A DNA stretch of 64,000 nucleotides from Neptuniibacter caesariensis (GTDB lineage: Bacteria > Pseudomonadota > Gammaproteobacteria > Pseudomonadales > Balneatricaceae): the NCBI RefSeq assembly GCF_000153345.1, contig NZ_CH724127.1, positions 127,280 through 191,279 of the forward strand. The letters run 5' to 3'. Shown here in pieces: positions 1 through 8,163 of this stretch. How positions within the stretch are numbered: the stretch's first letter is position 1; every line of letters starts with the position of its first letter. Made by a program: the position numbers and the translations under genes. Under the pieces are notes generated by a model, which worked only from the letters and a program-made list of their open reading frames with translations, was not told where the DNA came from and ran no database searches.

Positions 1-372
1 GCGTGGAAAAGAGATGGTGTGCAAGAGGGCGTTTATAGAAATCTGCGCCTGGGAAAATATCAGGTGGATGCACGTCTGGACCTGATTCGTAAATCTATTC
101 CCCAATGTCTGAATGAGTTACAGAGCTTCATTGCGGAGTGCATTAAGTACGATATTCGCACAGTGCTCGTTAATCATGGGCGAAGTAAGGATCGATCGGG
201 GATGGGAAACCGGCAGAAGAGCTACCTTAATCTCTGGCTTCAGTCTCTTCCTGATGTCATGGCTTTTCACTCTGCGCAGCCTCAACATGGTGGTATTGGT
301 GCTATCTACGTTTTACTCAAAAAGAGTGATGCCAAACGGCTGGATAACTGGGAAAAGCATCAGAAGAGATAA
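1..372 (+). CDS. smrA: Smr-domain endonuclease SmrA, 3' part
   Basis: This gene enters from the left edge; the frame is open from base 1 and ends with TAA at 370-372, so only the last 123 codons are present. The order of motifs (WKRDGVQ, LRLGKY, DARLDL, VNHGRS, AFHSAQPQHGG, AIYVLLKKS) is that of the SmrA/YdaL branch of Smr-domain proteins, which are small nucleases acting on DNA or RNA. Oddly, the usual LDLH motif of the domain reads LDLI here (Ile codon ATT at 85-87), and the usual HGKG reads HGRS, so a residue thought to be important for nuclease activity is missing. The GTG at 19 is internal to the domain and is not a credible start. The identification as SmrA is by similarity of motifs only. 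Confidence 0.85.
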   Translation, partial: AWKRDGVQEGVYRNLRLGKYQVDARLDLIRKSIPQCLNELQSFIAECIKYDIRTVLVNHGRSKDRSGMGNRQKSYLNLWLQSLPDVMAFHSAQPQHGGIGAIYVLLKKSDAKRLDNWEKHQKR

Positions 373-459
373 GCTATCGGCACGGTTGCTTTGTATTAGG
401 CATATAGAACTATCACTTAGCAGTAGGATTAATTGTAGATTCTTTTTAATAATAGTAAG

Positions 460-1251
460 ATGCAGTTGTTAATTGTTCTCATTATTATTGGGGGGTTTCT
501 TTTGTTGTATGTTAATGAGAAAGCCTGCCACTCCGACAATTATGTTTTACTTGAGTTAGTCGAAGAGCAGCGCTTTGGTGTCGAGTACCAACCCATCATC
601 GACACCTTGAATGGAAATGTTATTGGCTACGAGGCGTTAGCAAGGTTTTTTTCCAAAGATGGGCGCTCAATCCCCCCTTTAGAGATCTTTCAAGCCTTAC
701 ACGATAGCCCACTGATGCTGGCTCAAACGGAACTGCAGTTAAAACGTTTGCAGTTAAGGTTTCGTCCACAGAACTTGCCGCTTTTTCTCAATCTAGATCC
801 CCATGCCTATTCTGTTTTTAGCCAGGACAATCGGGGTAATGCCATGGTTGATATGCTGTCTGGTCATCAGAATCTGGTTATCGAAATTATTGAAAATACC
901 GATGTTAACGATGCGCGTATCAGTAATGAATTGTCGCTGGTGATGCATAAAGAGGGGTTTGCGATTGCACTGGATGATGTCGGCGCGCCAGGAACGATGG
1001 TGTCGTTGAACATTCTTAGCGATGTCGATTTCATAAAATTTGATCGAAGCTGGCTAAAAACTAATCCTAATAGCAACATGCACCTTTTGCTGAAAAGCAT
1101 GATTAATTATGCGCGAGTCAGTGGGAAAAAAACGGTTTTAGAAGGAGTAGAGACGGCTGAAGATCTGGCAACAGCGGTCAATTTAGGGATCGATTATGTT
1201 CAGGGCTTCTTTTATAAAGAGTTATTTATTACTGAAACCTGTTACGGCTAG
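460..1251 (+). CDS. Membrane-anchored EAL-domain c-di-GMP phosphodiesterase
   Basis: EAL-domain proteins hydrolyse the second messenger cyclic-di-GMP. From this start, residues 2-17 form one hydrophobic segment, followed directly by a single EAL domain (about residues 35-255) with no GGDEF partner. The expected catalytic and metal-binding elements are all visible: EALAR, FLNLDPH, IEIIEN, ALDDVG, FIKFDR, LEGVE and VQGFF, so the enzyme is probably active. The start is uncertain: the ATG at 460 has no clear ribosome site, whereas a TTG at 502 follows a GGGGGG run at good distance and would remove the membrane segment. It lies a few kilobases from a PilZ gene in the stator operon, so it could feed the same c-di-GMP signal, but that link is inference. 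Confidence 0.88.
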   Translation: MQLLIVLIIIGGFLLLYVNEKACHSDNYVLLELVEEQRFGVEYQPIIDTLNGNVIGYEALARFFSKDGRSIPPLEIFQALHDSPLMLAQTELQLKRLQLRFRPQNLPLFLNLDPHAYSVFSQDNRGNAMVDMLSGHQNLVIEIIENTDVNDARISNELSLVMHKEGFAIALDDVGAPGTMVSLNILSDVDFIKFDRSWLKTNPNSNMHLLLKSMINYARVSGKKTVLEGVETAEDLATAVNLGIDYVQGFFYKELFITETCYG

Positions 1252-1299
1252 TCTGAATTTAGCTATCTTTTATGTAACGACTTTGAGAGTGGTTATCCG

Positions 1300-1905
1300 A
1301 TGGTTGAGAAAATCGACGAAATACTGACATTTTGGTTTGGGCCCATTGCCGATGGGTTTACCAAGGCTGACAAATCCTCGTTGTGGTGGGGAGGCTCAGC
1401 GGAAAATGATTCTCTAATAACTGAACTCTTTAGCGCTCGCGTGCAGCAAGCGTTAAGGGGCGAATTAGATCCTTGGGCGGAAACGCCTAGAGGGCGTTTA
1501 GCCCTGATTATTCTGCTTGATCAGTTCACAAGAACGATCTATCGGGGCTCTGCCGACGCTTTTTCAGGTGATAGCAAAGCACTTAAGCTTTGCCTGGAAG
1601 GTTTAGAGTCTGGACATGATCAGGCGTTGGAGTTTGTGGAGCGAACTTTCTTCTACATGCCGTTGGAGCATGCTGAAGACCTGAAAATGCAAGAACGATG
1701 CATTCTTCAATTTGAACAAATGCTCTTGGAAGTTTCCGGTGTACATAAGTTGCAAGTTGAAAATTGGATAGACTTTGCCTCTCAACACCATGAGCAGATA
1801 GAGCGTTTTGGGCGGTTTCCCCATAGAAACGAGGCTTTGGGGAGAAGTTCTACACCTGAAGAATTGGCTTACCTTTTACAATCTGCTAATCGATGGGGGC
1901 AATAG
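1300..1905 (+). CDS. DUF924 family protein
   Basis: This 201-residue protein belongs to the DUF924 family of helical soluble proteins, whose function is unknown. Visible family motifs are ILTFWFG at the N-terminus, PRGRLALIILLDQFTR in the middle, YMPLEHAED, and a C-terminal block with FGRFPHRN followed by GRSSTPEE. The length is typical for the family. The ATG at 1300 follows a short purine stretch (GAGAGTGG). It starts 48 bases after the EAL gene in the same direction and may share its transcript. It ends 17 bases before the convergent DUF72 gene. No signal peptide or membrane segment is seen, so it is probably cytoplasmic. Confidence 0.88.
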   Translation: MVEKIDEILTFWFGPIADGFTKADKSSLWWGGSAENDSLITELFSARVQQALRGELDPWAETPRGRLALIILLDQFTRTIYRGSADAFSGDSKALKLCLEGLESGHDQALEFVERTFFYMPLEHAEDLKMQERCILQFEQMLLEVSGVHKLQVENWIDFASQHHEQIERFGRFPHRNEALGRSSTPEELAYLLQSANRWGQ

Positions 1906-1922
1906 CGTTTACCCAGCTATGC

Positions 1923-2795
1923 CTAGAACAGTGAGTCCTGGCTTGCTGCTTCCGGCCATTGGGTAAAGTCACAGCTACCTGGTCTGATCTTTTCTAGCTG
2001 TTCTACAAAGTGTGCTGCCAGTAGTGGAGCCTCTGCATTATCAGGGGTGTGGAAGAAAAGGTAGGGGGATCGTCCTTCATCCAGCCAGTTCACCACTTTC
2101 TTTAGCCAGGGGTGCAGATAACTCTCTGCCCATTGCCAATCCATGGGTGTAATTAATCTCACCATGGGGTGATCGGCGGTAGCAATTGCGTGAACGGGAA
2201 GTTGAGGTTTGTGCTCTTTGGCCTTTCTGGATATAGGATCTGTTGCCGGATGAGCAAAAAGCGACCGGGTATCAAAACTAATCCGGTTGGCTTTATTCGC
2301 CGCGAGTAATTGGTTGAACTCGCGTTCTATGGCTCCTTTAGCAAAAAAATCGGGGTGGCGTACCTCTACCGCGAAATTTAGATTGGAAGGTAGGGAGCTG
2401 AGATAATCGGACAGGTTCTGCAGCTCTGAACCGCTAAAGCTTGCGGGTAATTGGATGCATAGTAGTCCGAGCTTAGCGGTTAAAGGACTAATCCGATCCA
2501 GAAATTCCTGCGTTTCAACGTTGCTACTAAGTAATTGATGCTTATGCGTGATCGTTTGCGGTAGCTTGAAACAAAACCTGAATTGTTCAGGGGTTTCCTT
2601 GTCCCATTGCTTCACCGTTTCCGCTTTAGGTAGGCCGTAAAAAGTCGTGTTTCCCTCAACACTGCTGAAGTATTGGGAATAGGCCCCGAGGACATGAGCA
2701 TCTTTAGGTCTGACCAACAGGTCATCCTGCCAGGCTGAGTGCTGCCATTGGGTAAGGCCAATATAACATCTGGGAGTTAGATCAGTTCTTTCCAC
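1923..2795 (-). CDS. DUF72 (YecE-like) family protein
   Basis: The 290-residue product carries the DUF72 fold, a TIM-barrel family of unknown biochemical role. Family marks are YIGLTQWQH near the N-terminus, a block beginning VEGNTTFYGLP, FCFKLPQTITH, FAVEVRHPDFF, and the C-terminal YLFFHTPDNAEAP. The start is a GTG at 2793-2795 with only a weak ribosome site; no ATG lies near the conserved N-terminus, so GTG is the best choice. It is transcribed towards the DUF924 gene and its upstream side faces pomA, with which it shares a promoter region of about 130 bases. No function is proposed beyond the family name. Confidence 0.85.
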   Translation of the reverse strand: MERTDLTPRCYIGLTQWQHSAWQDDLLVRPKDAHVLGAYSQYFSSVEGNTTFYGLPKAETVKQWDKETPEQFRFCFKLPQTITHKHQLLSSNVETQEFLDRISPLTAKLGLLCIQLPASFSGSELQNLSDYLSSLPSNLNFAVEVRHPDFFAKGAIEREFNQLLAANKANRISFDTRSLFAHPATDPISRKAKEHKPQLPVHAIATADHPMVRLITPMDWQWAESYLHPWLKKVVNWLDEGRSPYLFFHTPDNAEAPLLAAHFVEQLEKIRPGSCDFTQWPEAASQDSLF

Positions 2796-2927
2796 GTAAT
2801 TTACTGTTTTGTCTGTACTTTGGCTATTTTGCGTGTAGATTGTACACTCAGTAAGGAGCGGGACAAGTGCACGTCATGGTAATCCCCAAGCGTACTTTGT
2901 AGTAATAATGTTCAGAGAGAGATAAGC

Positions 2928-3704
2928 ATGGATTTCGCCTCACTATTAGGGATTATTTCGGGCCTTGCCCTGATCATTTCCGCCATCATTATGGGTGGAA
3001 GTGCGGATGTATTTGTTAATGTCCCGGGTATGATGATTGTTGCGGGTGGTACGATCGCGGCCACACTTCTAACCGTCCAATTCAAAGATGTTTTAAATGC
3101 GTTTAAAGGCGCATTTATTGTTTTTACCCAGGATAAAACCAATCCTCAGGAAATGATTGATACCATGCTTGAGCTTAGCCGGGTAAGCCATCGCCATGGC
3201 TTACTAAAGCTCGGCGATGTTGAAAGTTCATCTCCCGTGCTCAAACGAGCTTGCATGCTTCTCGCCGAGGCAGCTTCTGAACAGGTCATCCGAAATACAA
3301 TCCAAAATGAGATTGATTCATTGGTAGCCCGCCACCATTCAGTTCAGGATGTCTTTCGTAAGATGGCTGCTTATGCCCCTGCTTTTGGTATGTTGGGGAC
3401 CTTAATTGGCCTGATCCAGATGTTGAGTGAGCTTGATAACCCAGAAACAATCGGCCCGGCGATGGCGATTGCATTGTTAACAACTTTCTACGGTTCGCTT
3501 CTGGCGACCATGGTGTTTCTTCCTATTGCAGGCAAGTTGAAGTCGCGTACCCTGCTGGAGGTTACTAACCTTGAGATTATTCGGGAAGGTTGTATCAGCA
3601 TTTTGACCAATGACCACTATATGCATGTATATGAGCAGCTTTCCTCCTATATCCCAGCTGCGCAGCGCAAAAAAATAAAAGTGGGTAAGAAACAGCAGGG
3701 CTAA
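2928..3704 (+). CDS. pomA: Flagellar stator protein PomA/MotA (Na+-type)
   Basis: This is the larger subunit of the torque-generating stator that couples ion flow to flagellar rotation. At 258 residues it is close to Vibrio PomA in length and lacks the longer cytoplasmic loop of proton-type E. coli MotA. Hydrophobic segments are at about residues 5-25, 30-50, 150-172 and 183-205, giving the expected four helices; the third and fourth carry the conserved AYAPAFGMLGTLIGL and LLTTFYGSLLATM stretches. The start follows a GAGAGAG ribosome site. pomB begins four bases after the stop and pilZ overlaps pomB, so the three form one operon. Sodium specificity is inferred from overall PomA likeness and marine context, not proven. 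Confidence 0.9.
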   Translation: MDFASLLGIISGLALIISAIIMGGSADVFVNVPGMMIVAGGTIAATLLTVQFKDVLNAFKGAFIVFTQDKTNPQEMIDTMLELSRVSHRHGLLKLGDVESSSPVLKRACMLLAEAASEQVIRNTIQNEIDSLVARHHSVQDVFRKMAAYAPAFGMLGTLIGLIQMLSELDNPETIGPAMAIALLTTFYGSLLATMVFLPIAGKLKSRTLLEVTNLEIIREGCISILTNDHYMHVYEQLSSYIPAAQRKKIKVGKKQQG

Positions 3705-3708
3705 TGTT

Positions 3709-4506
3709 GTGAGTAGCAAAAAAGAGCTTATAGAGGAAGAAGATAACGCAGGTTGGATCTATACCTTCGCCGATCTGATGACCTTGTTATTGGTTTTCTT
3801 CGTCCTGTTGTTTTCCCTGTCTAGTGTCGAGGTAGATCGTTTTGAGAAAGCGATGCGATCATTGAATGATGCTTTTCAGGGAGAGGATGGAGCTAATAGT
3901 GTGATTGAACTGCCTCATGAAGCTCCGGTCAAAACTGAAGTACCGGAAGAGATCGAGGAAGTACTTCCTGCCACTAATATTGCAGACGCTGAAGGTGAAA
4001 AGCCTCAGGAAAATGAAGCTGAGTTTCAGGACATTGAGTTACAGACTGAGCTTAATCGTATGGCGGATGAGGTAAGTCAGGAACTTCAGGCTGCCATAAA
4101 TAGTGATATGGCGGAAATAGGCACGCCTAAAGATGGTAAATTAGTCATCAGTCTTAAGGGTGATGTGGTCTTCGATCCGGGTTCTGCAGAGTTTCATGCT
4201 GAGATGATGACGACATTTGATTCTATCGTATTGTTAATGAAGAAGAACCCCGATTACAAACTGAGAATAAACGGTCATACCGATAATATACCGATTCAAA
4301 CTACCCGTTTTCCTTCAAACTGGGATCTTTCCGCCATTCGAGCAACCAATGTTTTACGTTACATGGTGCGGGGCGGTATCGATCTAGAAAGAGTGACCGC
4401 CACTGGCTATGGAGAATCGGTGCCACTGGAGTCAAACCGCACTTTGGAAGGGCGTGCCAAGAATCGCCGTCTCGAATTTGTGCTTGAGAAGGAGGATGAG
4501 AAATGA
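3709..4506 (+). CDS. pomB: Flagellar stator protein PomB/MotB
   Basis: PomB is the peptidoglycan-anchored, ion-binding half of the stator. The single transmembrane helix (about residues 17-38) contains the motif YTFADLMTLLL, with the ion-carrying aspartate at residue 22. An acidic, low-complexity linker follows (about 60-115), then a C-terminal OmpA-like peptidoglycan-binding domain (about 140-260) with INGHTDNIP, NWDLSAIRATNV and GRAKNRRLEF. The start is GTG at 3709, four bases behind the pomA stop. Its TGA stop overlaps the pilZ start in an ATGA. At 265 residues it is shorter than Vibrio PomB, mostly in the linker. Confidence 0.9.
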   Translation: MSSKKELIEEEDNAGWIYTFADLMTLLLVFFVLLFSLSSVEVDRFEKAMRSLNDAFQGEDGANSVIELPHEAPVKTEVPEEIEEVLPATNIADAEGEKPQENEAEFQDIELQTELNRMADEVSQELQAAINSDMAEIGTPKDGKLVISLKGDVVFDPGSAEFHAEMMTTFDSIVLLMKKNPDYKLRINGHTDNIPIQTTRFPSNWDLSAIRATNVLRYMVRGGIDLERVTATGYGESVPLESNRTLEGRAKNRRLEFVLEKEDEK

Positions 4507-4886
4507 AACCCTCTTTTGAATTGGAAATAACTGATCAGGAAAACCGCCGTAAAGCTTTCCGGGTAGAAACCGGAGGTAAAGTTAAAATGGGAATTGCTGG
4601 CAAACAGGTTTCATTACTTGATGTGTCAGAAAGCGGCGTTGCTTTTGAGACTGAAGAAATTCTCAGCGGCATAATCGAAGATGCAGTTATTGTCTTCGAA
4701 ACGCGTAAAAAATATCGTTTAAAGCCAAAGCTTAAAGTGACATTTTGTCGAGATGGACGTTGTGGCGCTGAATTTGTAGGGCTTTCTGAAAGGGCGCATA
4801 TGGCTTTGTCTGAGCTGGTAGTTCAACTGCAGAAGGCGCGGATAAGGTATGAATTGGAAAGACAGCGAATGGAAGATGGCGCTTGA
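4503..4886 (+). CDS. PilZ-domain protein in the stator operon
   Basis: PilZ domains bind cyclic-di-GMP. This 127-residue protein shows both binding elements: the RKxxR block as RRKAFR (about residue 17) and the DxSxxG block as DVSESG (about residue 43), followed by a beta-rich barrel and a C-terminal charged helix. It has no YcgR N-terminal domain. The start codon overlaps the pomB stop (ATGA), so translation is probably coupled and stator and c-di-GMP sensor are made together. A role as a stator-side brake or modulator, analogous to YcgR, is an attractive inference but the sequence alone does not show the partner. Confidence 0.87.
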   Translation: MKPSFELEITDQENRRKAFRVETGGKVKMGIAGKQVSLLDVSESGVAFETEEILSGIIEDAVIVFETRKKYRLKPKLKVTFCRDGRCGAEFVGLSERAHMALSELVVQLQKARIRYELERQRMEDGA

Positions 4887-4921
4887 AATGGAAACTTTTG
4901 AAAAATAACTGAATTTACCTC

Positions 4922-4948
4922 TTGCGTTGCTAGGAACTCCTCTATAAT
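4922..4948 (+). promoter_or_regulatory. Promoter of the initiator tRNA gene
   Basis: A perfect -10 hexamer TATAAT lies at 4943-4948, 16 bases before the mature tRNA. A partial -35 (TTGCGT, 4922-4927) sits 15 bases upstream, slightly close. A GC-rich stretch (CGCGCC) follows the -10, the discriminator type seen in stringently controlled stable-RNA promoters. Confidence 0.65.
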
Positions 4949-4964
4949 ATACGCGCCACGTTGA

Positions 4965-5041
<77 letters not shown>

Positions 5042-5052
5042 AATTTAGAGGA

Positions 5053-5084
5053 AGCCGATTTAGTGCAAACTAAGTCGGTTTTTT
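5053..5084 (+). terminator. Rho-independent terminator of tRNA-fMet
   Basis: CCGATTTAGT (5055-5064) pairs with ACTAAGTCGG (5069-5078) around the loop GCAA, with one G-T wobble, followed by six T. It begins about a dozen bases after the tRNA CCA end. Confidence 0.9.
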
Positions 5085-5107
5085 CGTTTCTGGGGTTAAT
5101 GGAGAAA

Positions 5108-5156
5108 AGCTCGTCGGGCTCGCTCTTTCAACCCCGGGCGAAGGTCGTTGGTTCAA
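5108..5156 (+). pseudogene. Degenerate fragment of tRNA-fMet
   Basis: Two blocks repeat the intact tRNA exactly: 5108-5121 equals tRNA bases 4986-4999 (14 bases, D stem to anticodon stem), and 5139-5156 equals 5006-5023 (18 bases, anticodon stem to T loop). Between them the anticodon is lost and replaced by 17 unrelated bases. There are no acceptor arms, so it cannot be a working tRNA. It may be a decayed tandem copy or the scar of an element that used the tRNA gene. Confidence 0.75.
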
Positions 5157-5187
5157 GTTAAGAACGCTTTTCTTACTAGTAGCGAGA

Positions 5188-5206
5188 TCGCTTTGCTTCA
5201 AAGCGA
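5188..5206 (+). other. Hairpin without T tract
   Basis: TCGCTTTG (5188-5195) and CAAAGCGA (5199-5206) form a perfect 8-pair stem with a 3-base loop, flanked by CTAG on each side. There is no T run, so it is not a classical terminator. It lies in the 235-base gap between the tRNA terminator and the lipoprotein gene, where I see nothing else except the tRNA fragment. Confidence 0.5.
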
Positions 5207-5319
5207 CTAGCTTGATTTCCTATTCATTTGATTCGATATAGCGGCCCCCTAGCCTGTGGCCTCAATTTCCTTTAGATTTGTACAACATCTATAGGGAAAT
5301 ACATTGCCAGGAGAGCATT

Positions 5320-6291
5320 ATGCTATGGAAGCTTCCCCTCTCGATTATTGCCGTTGTTCTTTTATCTGGTTGTGCATCCAGCCCTACAGGGCAGATAGAA
5401 GTTTTTGCCCAGGCGGCAACCGATTCGTTAAGCAAAGTTGAATCGGTGGTAGATGAGTTTAATCAGGCACGGATCAATGATCGTATCGTGATGATGGCGC
5501 AAAGTGATGATAAATATGTCACTGCAGATTTCGCAAAACTCAATGACCTTCATCTTCAGAGTAATAAGCAGGATAAACTGGCTTTACAAAGAGCCACTCA
5601 ATCCCTGGCTAGCTATGCCGAAGCATTAGCGGATTTAGCAATAGTGGGCTCCAGAGAAGAGTTATCTATTGCAGGGGCGAAACTGTCTCAGTCGCTGGCT
5701 ACTATGAATGGTCAGTATCAGGCGCTTGCAGGAGAACCTGAGCCGTTAATGAGTATCGAAAGCAGTAGTAAATTGGGCCGATTAGTTGCTGAACTTGGAA
5801 GTTATTACACAGAAAAGAAGAGAGCAGAAAGTCTTAAGCAGGTGATTCTTGCAGCCGATCCACCCGTTCAGCTCTTAGGTGAAGCGATCAGTGTTGAGTT
5901 GCTCTCAGGAGTCATTGAAAGCCGTTTGTATGCTATGCGTGGAAATGAGTTGGCAGGCCATTTTGCAGATTACAATGCACGAGTGGGAAAAATGAATTTT
6001 GCGCAAAAGAAGAAAGCACTAGATCAACTTTATGATAAGTACCGAGAGCGAGAATCTGCCGCGGCTTCAGTAGATATGGCCAGCAAAGCGGTTAAGTCAA
6101 TTATGAAAGCGCATGCGGTGATGGCGAAAGAGCTAGAGCAAGGGGAGTTTGAAAGTGCAGATATTCTAAATGCAGTAGGTCAGATCAAGCGTGATCATAA
6201 GGCTTTTGATGATCTGGAAAGCTTAATAAGTAGCTGCAAGACTGAGATTATGGCTGATCCTGAGAAAGGGATAATCTGCAAGGCGGGATAA
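5320..6291 (+). CDS. Unrecognised outer-membrane lipoprotein
   Basis: I do not recognise this family. The frame is open from further upstream, but the ATG at 5320 follows a GGAGAG site and begins a clear lipoprotein signal: a short positive start, a hydrophobic core and the lipobox LLSGC with cysteine at residue 18. Alanine follows the cysteine, which favours sorting to the outer membrane. The mature part (about 305 residues) is almost all charged, alanine-rich helix with no membrane segment, and has two further cysteines near the C-terminus that could pair. A small helical protein gene starts 20 bases after the stop with its own strong ribosome site, so the two are probably co-transcribed and may act together. 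Confidence 0.75.
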   Translation: MLWKLPLSIIAVVLLSGCASSPTGQIEVFAQAATDSLSKVESVVDEFNQARINDRIVMMAQSDDKYVTADFAKLNDLHLQSNKQDKLALQRATQSLASYAEALADLAIVGSREELSIAGAKLSQSLATMNGQYQALAGEPEPLMSIESSSKLGRLVAELGSYYTEKKRAESLKQVILAADPPVQLLGEAISVELLSGVIESRLYAMRGNELAGHFADYNARVGKMNFAQKKKALDQLYDKYRERESAAASVDMASKAVKSIMKAHAVMAKELEQGEFESADILNAVGQIKRDHKAFDDLESLISSCKTEIMADPEKGIICKAG

Positions 6292-6311
6292 ACCACGTCA
6301 CGGAGGATGAT

Positions 6312-6638
6312 ATGACACAACTGGCAGAGCTGAATACAGCGGTCAACGCGCTCAATAATCTATGGCCCTTGTTATCCGGTGATGAGAAAAATCGGGTGCT
6401 TGAGCAAAGAAATGAATTGAACATAAAGGCAGATGAGTTAGCAGTTAAAACCTTGCTTGAAGGAACTGCTGAAATTGAACAGGCAGTTGCGCAATTAAAT
6501 GAAACAACTCAGGCAGCGATTGAAGCAAAAGATGCGATTGCTGTTGATGTGGCACGAATTGAAAAGGTAGCTGATACGGTTGCGAAAGCAACTCAAGCGG
6601 TTTCGAAGCTTGCTGAAGTTTTGCTTAGGCTCTCGTAA
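6312..6638 (+). CDS. Small helical protein of unknown function
   Basis: This 108-residue protein is not recognised. It follows the lipoprotein gene by 20 bases and has a strong CGGAGGA ribosome site, which supports it being real. The sequence is rich in alanine, glutamate, leucine and lysine; residues 55-108 look like one long amphipathic helix, suggesting a coiled coil or surface-binding helix. There is no signal peptide, membrane segment or cysteine, so it would be cytoplasmic while its upstream partner is an exported lipoprotein. A strong hairpin lies 10 bases downstream. Confidence 0.65.
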   Translation: MTQLAELNTAVNALNNLWPLLSGDEKNRVLEQRNELNIKADELAVKTLLEGTAEIEQAVAQLNETTQAAIEAKDAIAVDVARIEKVADTVAKATQAVSKLAEVLLRLS

Positions 6639-6642
6639 AGGA

Positions 6643-6669
6643 TTAAAAGGGGCTGCTTTAAGCAGCCCC
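6643..6669 (-). terminator. Terminator of the amino-acid catabolic operon
   Basis: GGGGCTGCT (6649-6657) and AGCAGCCCC (6661-6669) form a perfect 9-pair stem. On the minus strand it is followed by TTTT, so it best ends transcription from the NSS transporter gene. It may also stop the convergent plus-strand transcript, though the T content on that side is poor. Confidence 0.8.
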
Positions 6670-6716
6670 AAAGGTCGTTTTGTCGATGTGGTTTTGTATC
6701 CTAAGTACTTTCAGCC

Positions 6717-8123
6717 TTAGGCTAAGTTATAAACAAATACAACAAGTACAGCGGCCGGTGTGATGAAACGTAATACAAACATGAAGAGTTTATAGGCTAA
6801 ACCATTACCCAGATCCAGTTCGTTTTCACCGGCTTGTTTTGACATGAACCAGCCAACGAAGATCGCAATGGCCAGACCGCCTAGTGGCATCATCAGGTTC
6901 GCAGTGACGTAATCAAACAGGTCAAAGAAGGTCTTGCCTTCGAAGCGCTCGAACATGCCCAGCGGATGAACATCTGACCATACATTCAGAGAAAGAATTG
7001 TCAGAATACCCAGACACCAGATACTCAAGCCTCCAATCATCGTGCCGGTAAAACGGCTAATGCCTTTCTGCTCTTCCAGCCATTCAACTACAGGCTCAAG
7101 CAGAGAAATAGCTGAAGTGACGGCCGCGACGACTAAGAGAGCGAAGAACAGTGTGCCGAAAAGCACGCCGCCAGTCATCTGACCAAAAGCCAGAGGTAAT
7201 GTCTGAAATATCAGGCCTGGACCGGCACCCGCTTCCATCCCGTTAGCAAACACAAGCGGGAAGATTGCCAGACCCGCCAGAAGTGCGACCAACGTATCAA
7301 CTACTGAAACAGTGACTGCTGTTTTAACGATAGACACCTTTTTCGGTAGGTAAGAGCCGTAAGCCATCATAACGCCCATACCTAAACTAAGCGTGAAAAA
7401 AGCGTGGCCTAAAGCTGTTAGAACCCCTTCGGTGGTTAGCTTGGAAAAGTCAGGCTGGAATAGAAAAGTAAAGCCTGCAGCAAAGTCACCGGCGCTCATT
7501 GCGTAACCGACCATGACTAGGATCAGAGCAAAGAGTACAGGCATCAGAATGTTGATCGCTTTCTCCATACCTGAATTGAGCCCGCGAGCGACAATCATAA
7601 TCACTAGCAGCATAAATACAGAGTGCCACACTAAAAGCGTGTAGGGATCTGATAGAAGGTTGCCAAACATTGCGCCAATGCTATCGCTATCGGCTCCGAC
7701 AAAGAGTCCGCCGGCAGAGTTGCCTACATAAGAGAGAGCCCAGCCGCCAATAACCGAGTAAAAAGAAAGAATCAGGAAGGAAGCGATCATGCCCATCCCG
7801 CCAATCCAAACCCAGCGTTTGGAGCGCCCATCGCGTTGGGCGATCTGGCGCATGCTGTTAATTGGGCTATGTCCACCACGGCGGCCTATCGTTACTTCTG
7901 CAATCATGATCGGAATACCAATCAACGCGATACATAACAGATAAACAAGAACAAAGGCCCCGCCTCCGTTCTCTCCCGTGATATACGGAAATTTCCAGAT
8001 GTTACCAAGGCCAACCGCGGAGCCGCTGGCAGCTAAAATAAAGGCTAATCGCGACGACCACATCGGGTTGTCTTTACGTGCGTTATCGACTGCACTCGCA
8101 GCGTCTTGAACCATTTCGGTCAT
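6717..8123 (-). CDS. NSS-family sodium-dependent amino-acid transporter
   Basis: This 468-residue protein is a neurotransmitter:sodium symporter family member, importing an amino acid or amine with Na+. The family signature is plain near the N-terminus: GSAVGLGNIWKFPY followed by GENGGGAFVLVY, in the unwound first helix that holds substrate and sodium. The rest alternates hydrophobic segments, giving 11-12 helices, the usual bacterial LeuT-like length. It is the last gene of a minus-strand cluster behind the fused oxidoreductase and the leucine-dehydrogenase-family gene, 91 bases after the latter, so its substrate is likely a branched-chain or aromatic amino acid. That substrate call rests on context only. 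Confidence 0.9.
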   Translation of the reverse strand: MTEMVQDAASAVDNARKDNPMWSSRLAFILAASGSAVGLGNIWKFPYITGENGGGAFVLVYLLCIALIGIPIMIAEVTIGRRGGHSPINSMRQIAQRDGRSKRWVWIGGMGMIASFLILSFYSVIGGWALSYVGNSAGGLFVGADSDSIGAMFGNLLSDPYTLLVWHSVFMLLVIMIVARGLNSGMEKAINILMPVLFALILVMVGYAMSAGDFAAGFTFLFQPDFSKLTTEGVLTALGHAFFTLSLGMGVMMAYGSYLPKKVSIVKTAVTVSVVDTLVALLAGLAIFPLVFANGMEAGAGPGLIFQTLPLAFGQMTGGVLFGTLFFALLVVAAVTSAISLLEPVVEWLEEQKGISRFTGTMIGGLSIWCLGILTILSLNVWSDVHPLGMFERFEGKTFFDLFDYVTANLMMPLGGLAIAIFVGWFMSKQAGENELDLGNGLAYKLFMFVLRFITPAAVLVVFVYNLA

Positions 8124-8163
8124 TGGTGTTCTCCAGTTTTATTTTTATTCGGTAGAGAAAAGT

